Source: Volvox africanus (taxonomy: Eukaryota > Chlorophyta > Chlorophyceae > Chlamydomonadales > Volvocaceae). Taken from it: 64,000 bases of DNA. The translations under genes were made by a program, and so were the position numbers. The DNA lies in assembly GCA_030268105.1 (NCBI GenBank), contig BSDZ01000008.1, forward strand, positions 4,588,001 to 4,652,000. The letters are read 5' to 3'. A model generated the notes under the pieces. That model worked only from the letters and a program-made list of their open reading frames with translations. It was not told the origin of the DNA and did not search any database. Numbering within the stretch: position 1 is the first letter of the stretch; the number at the start of each line of letters is the position of its first letter. This document shows positions 25,234 through 35,644 of the stretch, in pieces.

Positions 25234-28142
25234 TCACTCGGAGCCTGGTGGCGGCAGCGGCGGCTCCCACTCCGCAGCAGGGACGCCATACCCCGCGCCT
25301 CGACCCCGCTTTTGCTGTGTCCTCTGCTGCTTCTGCCATTCCCAGACCGGCCCCAGGGGAAACTCCAGGGGGTTGAGCCCCGCTGCAGACCAGGCGGCTG
25401 CCGCTTCCTGTTCCGCCCATTGAGCCCAGTAACGCACCTGCAAGTACCCGTACAGGCCAGGATAAGCCACAGTTGGCCATTGACCTTAAAAAGCTCAACC
25501 CCTAATCGGCTTCTTCAGAGACCACGACCACAGAACAATCAAAGACGGCGGTTGCAACATCGACTAGTAATTGGTCTTACGGCGCCATGCTTCCTGCCTC
25601 ATCGCGATGCTTCCTGTCTCTCTTCATCGACCACTGTAGCCCCTCATGGCTATTAACAGACTTTTCTTCAAAACAGGTCTGTTTCAATACTTGCACTCTT
25701 TGCAGTTTTAACACAGCACTTATAAGAGTCGTACTTAATGAACTCTGCCCTCTTCCGCCTCCACTGCCTGCCCACCTGCGCCGCATGCCTTCGCGCCTCC
25801 CGCGCCTCCCTCCTGGCCACCTGCGCCGCTTCCCGCGCTGCCCGTCGCGCCTGTCCCTGCTCTACCTTTACCCCGGCCCCGCGGCCTGCCCTGACTGCAG
25901 AGCCCGAGGCCACCGAGGTGGCCTTCCCTACTGCACAAGAAGCTGGCCCAGGGGAGCTCGCAAACGCTGGATCAGACGCTGCCGTCGCCGGTGGCGCTGC
26001 CGCCGCGAAGGAGCGCTCAGTCGGATATCCCGAAACTGTGTGCTTCTCCTCGGGAGCTGAAGGCGCGGTCGCCTCTGCGGATGACAATGGCGTTGATCCA
26101 CCGGATCCAGACCAGGATGGAGCAGCCGCAGAAGCCGCAGTTGTAGTTTGTTGTCGTACTCGTCGAGCCTGGCGAAGGTGGGCGCGGGAGAGGGAGGGAT
26201 AATCGACATCAACACCCCCCTGTAAAGCCATAAGCTAGCTTAGGCCCTCCATCAACCAGATCCTTAGATCAATGTGTCAAACAAACCGTGTCAGACGCCA
26301 GCGAAAGGGGACTAAAGCGCACTCCCATCTGACGCTGATATCTTGAATGAGGCGAGGATTTAGTATCATTCACGACAAATCACTTCCCTGCTCTTCAGTG
26401 CCTCTCTCCGATGCGCCTTCATTCCACACTCACCGCCCTAGCAATCTTCATACCTCTGCGGCCGCGGCCTTCTTTGCTCGCTCTGCCTGCCTCCGCGCTT
26501 CGGTCGCCAGCCTACGGGCCCGCCGAGCTTCCCTGTGCGCGGCCTGGGATAAATTGGGTATCGAAGGGCGATTAAAACAAGGTTGTGAGCACGCGGAAAT
26601 ATGTAGCTGAAGCGGAAGTGGGCGCCGGATTGGAAGGAGGCTGCCGGGTAGGTCGATTACATGCGCACTGAGTGGGTTGGGTGGGTGGATGAACTCTGAA
26701 CTGAGCTGAACTGGGTGGTTGTAATGATTAAAGTTACGTTTTGGAGGGTAGCAGTGAGGAGGGCTGCCGTAGGAGAGGGGAGGATCCCGGCTATATTTGG
26801 AGTACTACTAACTTCATTTCAGAAGATATGCCGTCATTGTCACGAGCCACCCCTCTCCCCCTCGGCTCTCCCTTTCCGCTCCCTTCACACACGGTCAATC
26901 GATCACTCGCCTCCAGCTTCTCCAGCGCCGCAGCTTGCTCGGGCTCCTTCGAACTACCGCCATCTTTATCAGCTGGTACACGGATCTCCTGCAGGCAGTC
27001 CCCGGCGTGGAAGCATCTGTGCATATCGTATTGAGGCAGAGGATCGTTACAGACCCCCAATTGGCTTTTGCCTTTCGTTTTCGACGGTGTGCGGTGAAGA
27101 CAGCTCTCAGCACCGTGGATGCTCTGGGTGACCCGCCGGACAACCCGTCGGCGTCTCTCCTTGTCCTATAACCCGTTTCGCCGCCCCATCCTCCTCTCCT
27201 TAACCCCGGAGGAAGTACTCGACGTACCTGCGCGTACTTCCACAAGTAGTCGTACTTGCCCCGTTCCTCTTTGTCTGAAAGGACGCCGTACGCCTGGTTT
27301 ACCTCCGCGAATACATATTCCGCATCCTCCTGTCATTCGTGTCATATTGGATCACGATTATAAACACAGACAGACAGACATGAACGGTCGGGTAGATGCG
27401 CGAGTTAGTGTTGTACGAGCAGACTAACAGGAATTCGGACAGATGAACAGAATTGCGCCGCCCGCACCACAGCACCTTGCCCGATTACATGACCGGATGT
27501 GAGTGTGGCCTCACTATCAGCACCCAGTGGTCCATGCACGTTGTTCCCGGGAGCCTCTTAGAGCCCACTAATGCGCTGTTACGGGACATCAATTGTATTG
27601 CAAAAATTGAACAGCATTGACCACATACCACCGCTTAGATGTAAAGACTGGCTTTTTGGAGCATCCGTCCCTCTCGTTCTCTTTCCCCTCTCCCCAATGA
27701 ACGCAGAGCAGCGTTACATTGGGGCTCATGAGACGCCATGCGCACCTCCTGGCTCACGTCCGGATGCAGGCTCTTCGCTAATGCCCTGCCGGCAAGCCAT
27801 CCCGAGAAGAACAAGGAGCTAAGGTTAAAGCCAGACCGACGAACGCTGCGAAAGGAAGCTTGCGTGCCGGAGCAGCATATTGTGAGGTCAGAGACCTCCG
27901 CAGTACAGGAAGCGGGATAGATGAAGTAGAATAATGGAAGACCGTCGCGGTGCAATACATAACGCCCAGGTCGGCTGAACCAGTCACAGATATAACTGAC
28001 CTGTAGGCGGCCTTGACTTCTTCCGCCGTTGCATCAGAGCTTACCCCAAGGATCTCATAGTAGCTTCCTGTCAACGGTAAAGGCGGCCCCTGAGCGGCAT
28101 TTAGGATTCGCCACGCCAGCAACGCTCGCTTTCTTGCTAGGC
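25234..28142 (-). CDS. J-domain (DnaJ-like) co-chaperone gene, multi-exon
   Basis: Three consecutive minus-strand exons build a full J domain in phase. Exon 28001-28142 has SYYEILGVSSDATAEEV (helices I-II start) and a GTCAGT donor. Exon 27746-27785, only 40 bp, has LAKSLHPDVSQE with the HPD motif that stimulates Hsp70 ATPase. Exon 27228-27329 has FAEVNQAYGVLSD..R..YD (helices III-IV). Downstream candidate exons are about 26791-27165, 26454-26543 (30 codons, Arg/Ala-rich helix of the form EARRARRLATEARRQ), 25735-26219 (Arg/Ala-rich again at its end) and 25234 to about 25451 (Trp-rich, stop at 25234). The 3' exon phases are not all resolved. J proteins recruit Hsp70 to clients; the Arg-rich coiled tail is not a DnaJA/B feature, so this is a type III (J-domain-only) protein. 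The N-terminal exon(s), which could encode a targeting peptide, were not found. Confidence 0.7.
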
Positions 28143-28149
28143 CTACAAT

Positions 28150-29060
28150 GGCTTCAAAGTGAAGAACGACTTACGCTTCTTTGAAACAGAATAGATGCGA
28201 ATGTCACGGTGCACCTTGACGCCCACATTAGACTCGCACCGTTTGCCAGGCAGTGAACGACACACACGATTCAGATTTATCATTGTCAGGCTTATTTAAA
28301 TCTTTTTTATATCCAAGCATGTAAACATCGCCATTCTCATGTGCAATGGTCATGGAGCCGTCTTAACCTCAAGCTGCGCGTCAGCAGGCTTGCCCACATC
28401 GAAGTGTTAAAATAAGCAAACGAAGGTAAGCTTAGAAAAGGATTAATACAAGCATATGTGCAATAGCGCCTTGGTCTCCCGGTCAAGTGTCGGGCTCTAC
28501 GTGGGACCATACGATACGGGGGATCCCACGTATCGTGGCCGTCACAAATTAAAATGTCTTATTCGAAGTCACAAACCTGATCTCGCATAATTTTCGGTAT
28601 ACGATTCTACGTGTAGGACACTATCATACGTTGAACACTACGTGGAGTGACCTTGTAACAGGGCGAATGGCGCAGAAGCGCCATTGAAACTGACTTGTCG
28701 TAATTTGGTTGTTTATGACAATAACTTAATTGCGTAATAATAGTTTAGTTACAATAGATCTAACACATGGAACTTTGACAAGTCGCATGGGACTACTTAC
28801 ATGCGAGCATTCGTACAACGGTGTCAGTTGTAGAATGCGCGCCAGTTTTGAACAGACGTAAGGCCCCTTTACGAGCCAGGCAGCGCTATTAAAGGCGCCT
28901 GGATAATTGAGTTCGACACTTCTTCTTCTTTCTTTGCAATTACTACTATAATGTAATCTATAAGGAGTCACCCTTACGGCGCGTGCCCTACCAATGACTC
29001 GGAGCTCGCCATATAGCTACACCTAACAGCTAGGCGACCCCTCTGTTACAGACCCGGTAA
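28150..29060. other. Stretch without a gene; short inverted repeat
   Basis: No coding signal. At about 28498-28542 ACGTGGGA and TCCCACGT, and around them ACGATACG and CGTATCGT, form overlapping inverted repeats that could fold as a hairpin. Confidence 0.35.
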
Positions 29061-29062
29061 GC

Positions 29063-29394
29063 TCCACATACCGGGCAATTGTAATGCAAGCTCTGACACA
29101 GCTATCAAGGCATCCAGGAAGGAATGTTGTAATATTTCCCTAAAGAAATGTTTGTGAAGATATCAATGTGAGGTACAAGCTCTGGTGACGGCCACGTTTG
29201 AAGCCTAAAAAAGGAAGAGGCTACAAATGATGTTCTGTAACATGTCATGGCTTAGACAGCACGTAACTGGGAGATTGTGTGAGCTTACAGGCATGCACAA
29301 AACAACAACAAACAAACACACACAGAGACACACAGTTGGGAGTGCCAACGTTTTGGGTGGGGCCCCAGCACATAGCGCCTCAGGGGGCCCATAT
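29063..29394 (+). repeat. SINE-like repeat with degraded tRNA-Ala head
   Basis: Starts with CCCGGTAAGCTCCA, identical to the 3' end of the tRNA-Ala in the array, followed by the body shared with the two tRNA-headed repeats inside each unit: GGCTACAAAT, GGGAGTGCCAAC and CCTCAGGGGGCCC. The 5' part of the tRNA head is gone. It abuts the left edge of the array at the (GT)n tract. Confidence 0.55.
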
Positions 29395-29540
29395 ATATTA
29401 ACATGTGTGTGTATATGTGTGTGTGTGTGTGAATGTAATGACCAAACTAATTGATTCACCTACCTAGTGTTGTATACCTCCTAAAGCACATAAACTCGAT
29501 CTGGAGTGTATCATGTGTGAGGGGCATGTACCTAACTCAG

Positions 29541-29662
29541 CTACACAAAATCAGGAGCAGCAGAAGACTGGGAAGCAAGAAGGTTTCAGCACTATTCAGA
29601 ATCAAGTTGCAAAGGCTATTAGAGCCAAAGCTTCATCCTCTAACACACAGCTCAATACTCAG
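29541..29662 (+). CDS. Candidate exon of an unrecognised gene, retained only in unit 1
   Basis: Follows an acceptor (CCTAACTCAG) and ends at a GTAGGC donor. Open frame of about 40 codons, Gln/Lys/Ser-rich (..NQVAKAIRAKASSSNTQ..). Units 2-5 have lost this block through a deletion whose flanks can be read directly (AACTCA joined to TGTGTGAGGATCC). Confidence 0.35.
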
Positions 29663-29866
29663 GTAGGCTTAAGATAATAGCCAGGAAAACACTTGATGTT
29701 CAGACAGGCCAATGACGTGCGTCTTATACTCACACTTGGGTTCACAGTACACATCCACAGAGATTCCTTATCTTATCCAATACGTGTAGATGCTCCTAGG
29801 ATCCACAGCAGGATCATCATATAAAGGACTTTACAGCATCCATGCAATGCCTCTTCTTGCGTGCAG

Positions 29867-30935
29867 AGGTATGATCTATGCGCAGGCATAGGCTCGTGCA
29901 TATTCCCTCACATCGCTGATGCTATTGTGATGCCAGGTAAGTTTTGATGCCAAAAAATGAGCGCAGTAATATGCAAATATTGCTTATGCATATTGATCTA
30001 TGCATGATCATAATAATCTTAATAATCATGATAAGAATCATTATAATAATTACAGTACTCAGAATATCATCATCATCATCATCATCATATAATTATAACA
30101 ATCATATTAATAACAACAATAATACAATAATAATAAGCATAATAATAATAACAACAACAACAATCATCATCATCATCACAATGATGATAATAATTATAAT
30201 CATTATAATAATAACTGGTCCTGTGCAGGAGCATATGGCGGCCAAAGTATCCATGTTGCTGCGTGGCAAATGGATTACCACAGAAATGCCATATTATGCG
30301 CGTCATCATGCATTAAGCAAAGATTATGAATGCAATCATATGAGTGTATTAAGCGCTGCAAAATCGTATGCTTTTGAGTGCATGCAATTTGAAATGGTGA
30401 TGGATTTGATGCTGGGGTACTTGGTTATATTCCTTGATATGTAATGTTTTTGTTGCTTGCAGACATTGGGGTTGAACAGAGGATGCATGTGCAACTTTAA
30501 ATTGAGATTTAAGTTTTTATTGTATCACATGCACTGTATCTATCACGTTGTTTCACAGCAGGAAGATGGCTGTCAAAGCGAATGGTAATTTTGTCTTATG
30601 TGGTTTACTCATATTTCAACAGTGTGAAATGCGGCATAATTTGTAAACAAATGTGGCTTGAGCAGCATTTGTATGACCTTGTCCTTGCCAAACCTGTTTG
30701 TGCTCATAGTGTTTGTGTCAGCTGCAGGCGGGATTCCTTGCTATACAATATTGTTTCATACAGATCCATCATCCTGCAACCATAATGCAGCTTTATTTGA
30801 TGAGTCATTGACGGATATGGTGATGGATTTGATGCTGGGGCTTCCTCCAGAGTTCCAAGCCCTCAGGTGATGTTTCATAGAAGGGGCCCTTAGGATGGCT
30901 GCACGCACATTGGCATCTGCTGTGGGACAGCTTAA
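29867..30935 (+). CDS. Unrecognised gene, module 1 in array unit 1 (candidate exons)
   Basis: The exon at 29867-29936 (70 bp) lies between TTGCGTGCAG and GTAAGT and reads RYDLCAGIGSCIF... Further splice-like segments follow: a block after TCCTGTGCAG near 30230, and one after GTCAGCTGCAG near 30730 reading ..MVMDLMLGLPPEF.., then an ATG-containing block MAARTLASAVGQLK. An AT-rich (ATC/ATA/ACA)n tract lies in the presumed first intron (about 30050-30215). No family is recognised. It may be a relic of a host or mobile-element gene. Confidence 0.35.
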
Positions 30936-31009
30936 GTTACGGATAGATAGGGAGCCGAGAGAATGTCACACGCTCAGCTGTACATCCATGAATGATATTC
31001 CCTCACCTC

Positions 31010-31421
31010 GCATATTCCCTCACCTCGCTGATGCTATTGTGATGCCAGGTAAGTTTTGATGCCAAAAATGAGGGCAGTTTTATGCAAGTATTGCTTATGC
31101 ATATTGATCTATGCATGGTCATAACAATCATTATAATCATGATAAGATTATGATTGCAATCATATGAGTGTGTTAAGCGCTGCAAAATCGTATGCTTTTG
31201 ACTGCATGCAATTTGATATGGTGATGGATTTGATGGTGGGGCTTTCTCTGAGTTCCAAGCCCCCAGGTGACTTTTCATACAAGAGGCGCTTAGGATGGCT
31301 GCACACACATTGGCATCTGCTGTGGCAAGTAAAGTGGGACAGCTGGAGATGGTGCGCACGTACAGGGAACAAGTAAATTCACTAACCGTAACTAATGCTG
31401 CTCGGAACGCTTTTGCAGTTT
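31010..31421 (+). CDS. Unrecognised gene, module 2 in array unit 1 (duplicate of module 1 segments)
   Basis: Repeats parts of module 1 at reduced identity: the 3' half of the 70-bp exon and its GTAAGT donor, the AAGCGCTGCAAAATCGTATG block, the MVMDLM segment, and MAAHTLASAV in place of MAARTLASAV, extended by a helical ..VRTYREQVNSL.. stretch. The tRNA-like head starts directly after a TTTTGCAG acceptor-like site. Confidence 0.35.
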
Positions 31422-31493
31422 GGGGCTTTAGCTCAGTGGTACAGCGCGCGCTTCACATGCGTGAGGTCACCAGATCCATCCCGGTAAGCTCCA
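31422..31493 (+). pseudogene. tRNA-like head, Ala-type body with CAC anticodon (unit 1)
   Basis: 72 nt, same backbone as the tRNA-Ala of the array, but anticodon loop TTCACAT, a D-stem mismatch (GCTC against CAGC), T-loop ATCCATC and a T-stem mismatch (ACCAG) in this copy. Best read as a tRNA pseudogene or SINE head. Confidence 0.75.
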
Positions 31494-31868
31494 TAGCGCA
31501 AGGTAGAAGGTGAATGCAGCACTGACACATGTAAGATCGGCATCCAGAAAGGGAGTACACGGTCATCAACATGAGATATAATGTGATACTACAATTTACA
31601 TGTACAACCTCTCATCGTATCAATACAAGCTCTGATGACGGCCACGTTTGAAGCCTACAAAAGGAAGTGGCTACAAATTATGTTCTGTGACATGTTTGTC
31701 ATGGCTTACACAGCACGTAACTGGGAGATTGTGTGAGCTTACAGGCATGCACAAAACAACAACAAACAAACACACACAGAGACACACAGTTGGGAGTGCC
31801 AACATTTTGGGTGGAGCCCCAGCACAAAGCGCCTCAGGGGGCCCTGCCCTGTAGGATTGCCCATATAT
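31494..31868 (+). repeat. SINE-like body downstream of the CAC tRNA-like head (unit 1)
   Basis: Shares GGCTACAAAT, GGGAGTGCCAAC, GCCCCAGCACA and CCTCAGGGGGCCC blocks with the body behind tRNA-Ala and with the copy at 29.1-29.4 kb, and ends near GGATTGCCCATATATG. Contains a CA-rich stretch. Confidence 0.6.
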
Positions 31869-32931
31869 GGAGTTCCAGGTTCTACCCCGACCGAGAGCGG
31901 GCCAAAGACCCTAAAGTTAAGGGCAGGGTGCCCCCATGTCGATGGACGGTGACGACCCCAATTAAAGTGACCTGCGAGCTGACCAGTAGCGGAGTTGACG
32001 CCTTAGTTGATTCGGCAGATTCCGCTGGATGCTGGTGGTGGGTGCTGAACCTGGGAAAACCACTGATTTCGGAGAAGTCGGCATGGGAGACTGGATGAGG
32101 GTGCCCCGAAACACCGGGGAAGGTAGGGACTGCCAGGTTAGTGGCCACGGGTGATGTACCCCCCTATCCTACACACACATATATGTATGGGTGTTACACT
32201 GTGGGCGACTCGCCCTTCAAAGACGAGCACCGGGGGTCCTGACCGGACCGAGCCACAGCGCAGGGGAGGAACACGTGGCTTTGTCTGTCTGTCCTGCCAC
32301 GTGCTACCCCTCTCACTAGGGCCAGCGAGCCCTCACAGGCTCTCGCCTGGCCGCTCACAGAGCACTCAGGGCCACCAAGAAACCACAGAAAGGCCCAACA
32401 GAAAACGGGGGACACCTAGCTGCTCAAAGGACGGGGAAACCTCTCCTCTTACCCGAAACTGACCTGGCAAGAGCCTGACAGACACACACAGATCCCCTCA
32501 GAGGAGAAACACCAGCAGGAAAGCACACCCTTACACAGCCAAGCCGGAAGAACCCAACAAGAGGCGGAGGGGGGGATGACAAGCCAAACTGGCGCCCCCC
32601 TAGAAAGCCTTCCGGCCCCACCCAAAGCTGGCCCCGCAGACACCTGAACTGCACAAAAAGGAAAGACCTCTCTTGCTGACCCCCGCTAAAACCCTAAGGA
32701 CCCGAAGCCTGGACACAGGAACCTCTAGCCACGAAACCCTCCACCCTCTCCCTTCCCCTCCTCGAGAACTAGACCGCCCTCTCCTTGTCTCTACCTCCCT
32801 CACTCTCCCCCTTTCCTCCCACAGAACCTCCTCCTCAAAACTCCTGCCCTAAAGCCCCTGCTCTGTTCTTGCTGCTCCATGGTCGGTGATGTCAACCGGA
32901 TCTGCACACCGCATTTGCGTGCCAACTATGG

Positions 32932-34355
32932 CTAGGATGGGATGTTGTGGTCCCACTTGATCCCAGCCATAGTGAGGTATTCCCAACGCTGCAAAAGAAT
33001 GCAAGCGTGCCCAAAAGTCTGCAACTGTACGGGCCCGTGCACAGTCCAGGGGTGAGGCTGCTGTTTGTGTTGGAGTGTCGTAGAGATTGCTGGCTGTGTC
33101 GTAGAGATGATTGGATGGGTGTTGGCATCTTCCTCTTCCTCTTGAGGGAACCCTCCTGAACGGTTGAAGAAGTCAGTAATAGCCCGTTGACGGGGTCCCT
33201 GCTCTGCTGTGTGGGTCTGTTGTTGCTGCTGCCGTCCGTGGGTAGGAGGCCCCTGTGGCCTGTGTTCCCTGGTTGCCGCCCGGAGACAGTGCCTGCCATA
33301 TTCCATAGAAGATAAGGCTGCCAAAGCTATCACATCCCATGGGGCCTGCTCGCAACTGGGAGGTGCTTGGACAAGCCATAGCTGTTGCCTGGTCATGCCC
33401 CCTTCAATGGTGGCTGATGTCGGCAATGGCAGATGTCTGTCGATCTGTTCTCGCACCGCCTTGGCTATAGGGCACTCCCAGAAGTGGTGCAGGCGTGGGG
33501 AGCAAGGTTGATCAGTATCAGCTCCATAGCTGCCACACCCACATGGTTTGATGGGCACCCTGGAAAGATGTGTGTTGCCAGGCATGGGTATCCCATCGAC
33601 CACCAAACGCCACAGCGTCTCTTTGTTTTTATTTTCCCACCGAACTGCTGTCCACAGCCTGTCTAGGGTTGCCTGAAAGCGCTGGAGGTCAGTGACAGGA
33701 CAGGGAGGAGTTGGTCCGTCTGTTGGCATCCCTTGCGCCTCCTGCACAAAAGCTGACAAGAGCTCCAATCGCTCCTCCGCTGTTGAAACCCCTTGCAGCT
33801 GAGTAGCTTGGCTTACCGTGAGGTTGTAGAGAGGCACTATACCTGAGTCCCCTGGCAATCTCCATCCCAAACGCCTGACGATCATGGCCATGACTGTGGT
33901 GTGGTCTGGTGGTGCTGGCATCTGCTGCTGCATTCTGTCCTCTACCCTGTCCGGCTGTTGGGGTTGTAAGCGGTTGACTACCTCCCGTGCTGCTGCTATC
34001 CATGCCGGGCTGATATCGTTGCATAGAGCCGAGAGAGCCATACGGGTAGACTCCTTGTCTCGCAGTTGGGTGGGGCTAGCTGAGGGGTCTAGAAACTGTT
34101 GGGTCCAGTCTAGCCAGGTCATGTACTGAGGGAGGGGCATTTGGTCATGCTCCAGCATGTCGTACACCCTTACCAGGTCCCCAACTGTGAGCAGTTTTCT
34201 GCATGAAGCCATCAGTGGGTGACTGGTTTCCAGGCCTGGGCGGTGGTTGTTACCATTGATACTTCCCCCATTGTCCGAATTGTTGGGCAGCAAAGGATTT
34301 CCCCAGAGAGCAGCCGCCCAGCACCAGTCTCCAGGGGCTAAAGGTGGGTTGCTGA
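32932..34355 (-). pseudogene. LINE ORF, C-terminal part in unit 1, split by the gypsy element
   Basis: Continues the reading frame of the minus-strand segment at 41830-42630; the two halves are separated only by the LTR retrotransposon. It holds the zinc-binding segment CGCGSYGADTDQPC..H..C, a Gln-rich run and QRAITDFF near the end. It differs from units 2-4 at a few residues (for example RQQLW for RPQLW). As it stands it is truncated and cannot make the full frame. Confidence 0.8.
34351..34355 (+). other. Target-site duplication, left copy (GCTGA)
   Basis: GCTGA directly precedes the TGTTG end of the 5' LTR and recurs directly after the 3' LTR at 41825-41829. The uninterrupted units have one GCTGA at the same place (GGTTGCTGACATC). 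Confidence 0.95.
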
Positions 34356-35179
34356 TGTTGTGCTACGGTTCATTTCCCGCCGACGTGTAGGTCGACGCGA
34401 TCCTACGAGGCGAAGTGCTTTTGTGATGAACGCATTACATATGAATGAATCTGCATGATATAAATGTATTCGCATACATTTATATATGCATCTGGCATGT
34501 TGTCATTATCCATCGCGACATCGCATCATGGCAAATCCGCCTAGCATGCATGAATGACCGAATCATTGAAGTGCGCATTATGCTCGTGCTACGAAACGAT
34601 AAGTAATATTATCTGATATAATATTACTTCATTTAAGCACACGTTGAGAGCGCCGCCCTCGTCGCGATACATGCCCTGCAACCGGATATCGTTATCCGGA
34701 CCCTTGCATCATGCGAATGCCGGAAAGGCTTATACGTTGTTACGAGTAGACATCGCCCATACGCAGTAGGGTTGTCACATCTAGGATCGGCCTCCTAATG
34801 TGAATCGTACGGCACTGTGATGCTGCGAGTATAACAGATGCGAGGACGGCTAAGCTAGACAAGACATTCGATACCGGAGAACACTTGTGTGTTCTACATT
34901 ACTATTGCTATACGATATTCTACTTAGCCCGAGCTAAGCCTGAACTTCGCTAATCACCGCCGCGTGATGATTGCTTGCTTCCGGCGCTGACGGCGATTTC
35001 GTCCATTGCATCATTCCGATCTGTAAGACCGTAAGTTATATCTCTCTTCGTCTTGAAGTCTTCCGCTGTCTCTGTTTGCTCTCGCTTGCCTTGCTGTACT
35101 TGCAAGTGCTCACGCATCGGTGTCGATAGTCTCCAGACGTGCAGATACTTATGAGCAAACGCGAACAAGAGGTACAACA
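34356..35179 (+). repeat. 5' LTR, 824 bp
   Basis: Runs TGTTGTGCTACGG to GAGGTACAACA. Differs from the 3' LTR at six positions, all transitions. Carries a series of short perfect inverted repeats (for example 34601-34629, 12-bp arms, and 34452-34490). The AT-rich ATATAAATG near 34458 is a possible TATA-like element. Confidence 0.97.
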
Positions 35180-35182
35180 ACT

Positions 35183-35201
35183 TGGTATCGAGACAGGTTC
35201 G
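35183..35201 (+). other. Primer-binding site, initiator-tRNA-Met-like
   Basis: Three bases after the 5' LTR comes TGGTATCGAGACAGGTTCG. Its first seven bases match the TGGTATC that plant gypsy elements pair with the CCA end of initiator tRNA-Met; the rest resembles that tRNA with one base missing. The exact primer tRNA is not in the window. Confidence 0.6.
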
Positions 35202-35246
35202 TTGCCTAACTGTCTCTCTCTGTCTAATCGGAAGTAGGTTCTTTCT

Positions 35247-35363
35247 ATGGCGAGTTCCAGCGACGAACCACGAGGACTGCTAGATACTTTTGCCGAAGAC
35301 TTAGGCCGCGCCGTTTTGGATGCCGCCGCTTCCGGTTTTAATTGTTTAATTGCTTTTGCTTAG
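35247..35363 (+). CDS. Short leader ORF (38 codons) upstream of gag
   Basis: Begins MASSSDEPRG and ends at TAG 35361-35363, in a different frame from gag. It could be an upstream ORF or a first gag exon: a further open stretch (about 35405-35560, reading ..LLAAATETDF..) follows a GAGTCGCAG acceptor-like site. The gag ATG used here is preceded in frame by a TAG. Confidence 0.35.
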   Translation: MASSSDEPRGLLDTFAEDLGRAVLDAAASGFNCLIAFA

Positions 35364-35644
35364 ATTGCTGCACTTGTTGTGTAAGTGTACGCTCTGAGTC
35401 GCAGGTAATCTCAGTGCACCGGCATTGCTTGCCGCGGCGACTGAGACCGACTTTCGTCCGGACCAGTTGGCGACTCTCATTGCCCAAACTACGGAGATCA
35501 GGACTCAGCTGGGCAATTACTTGCTGAATTTGCTGAATCTTCTCAAGAGTACTGTCGGTAGGCTCACCGAGTTGTTTTGTACTCTTGCCTTTGCGATAGA
35601 AGTCGGCTTCTATTACGCAAACCTAGGGTATCGTTTCGTGCTTC

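Noticed and set aside
29944..30444. Ile/Asn/Thr-rich ORF over the (ATC/ATA)n tract and its copies in each unit
   Set aside because: Translation of a simple-sequence repeat; no coding features in that part.
34950..35180. 76-codon antisense ORF in the 5' LTR (with a twin in the 3' LTR) resembling a plus-strand ORF in the array (YLHVW..TAED..KR)
   Set aside because: The similarity is real but is better explained by LTR-to-LTR-relic homology at the DNA level, since matching blocks continue outside the frame. I do not claim a captured host exon.
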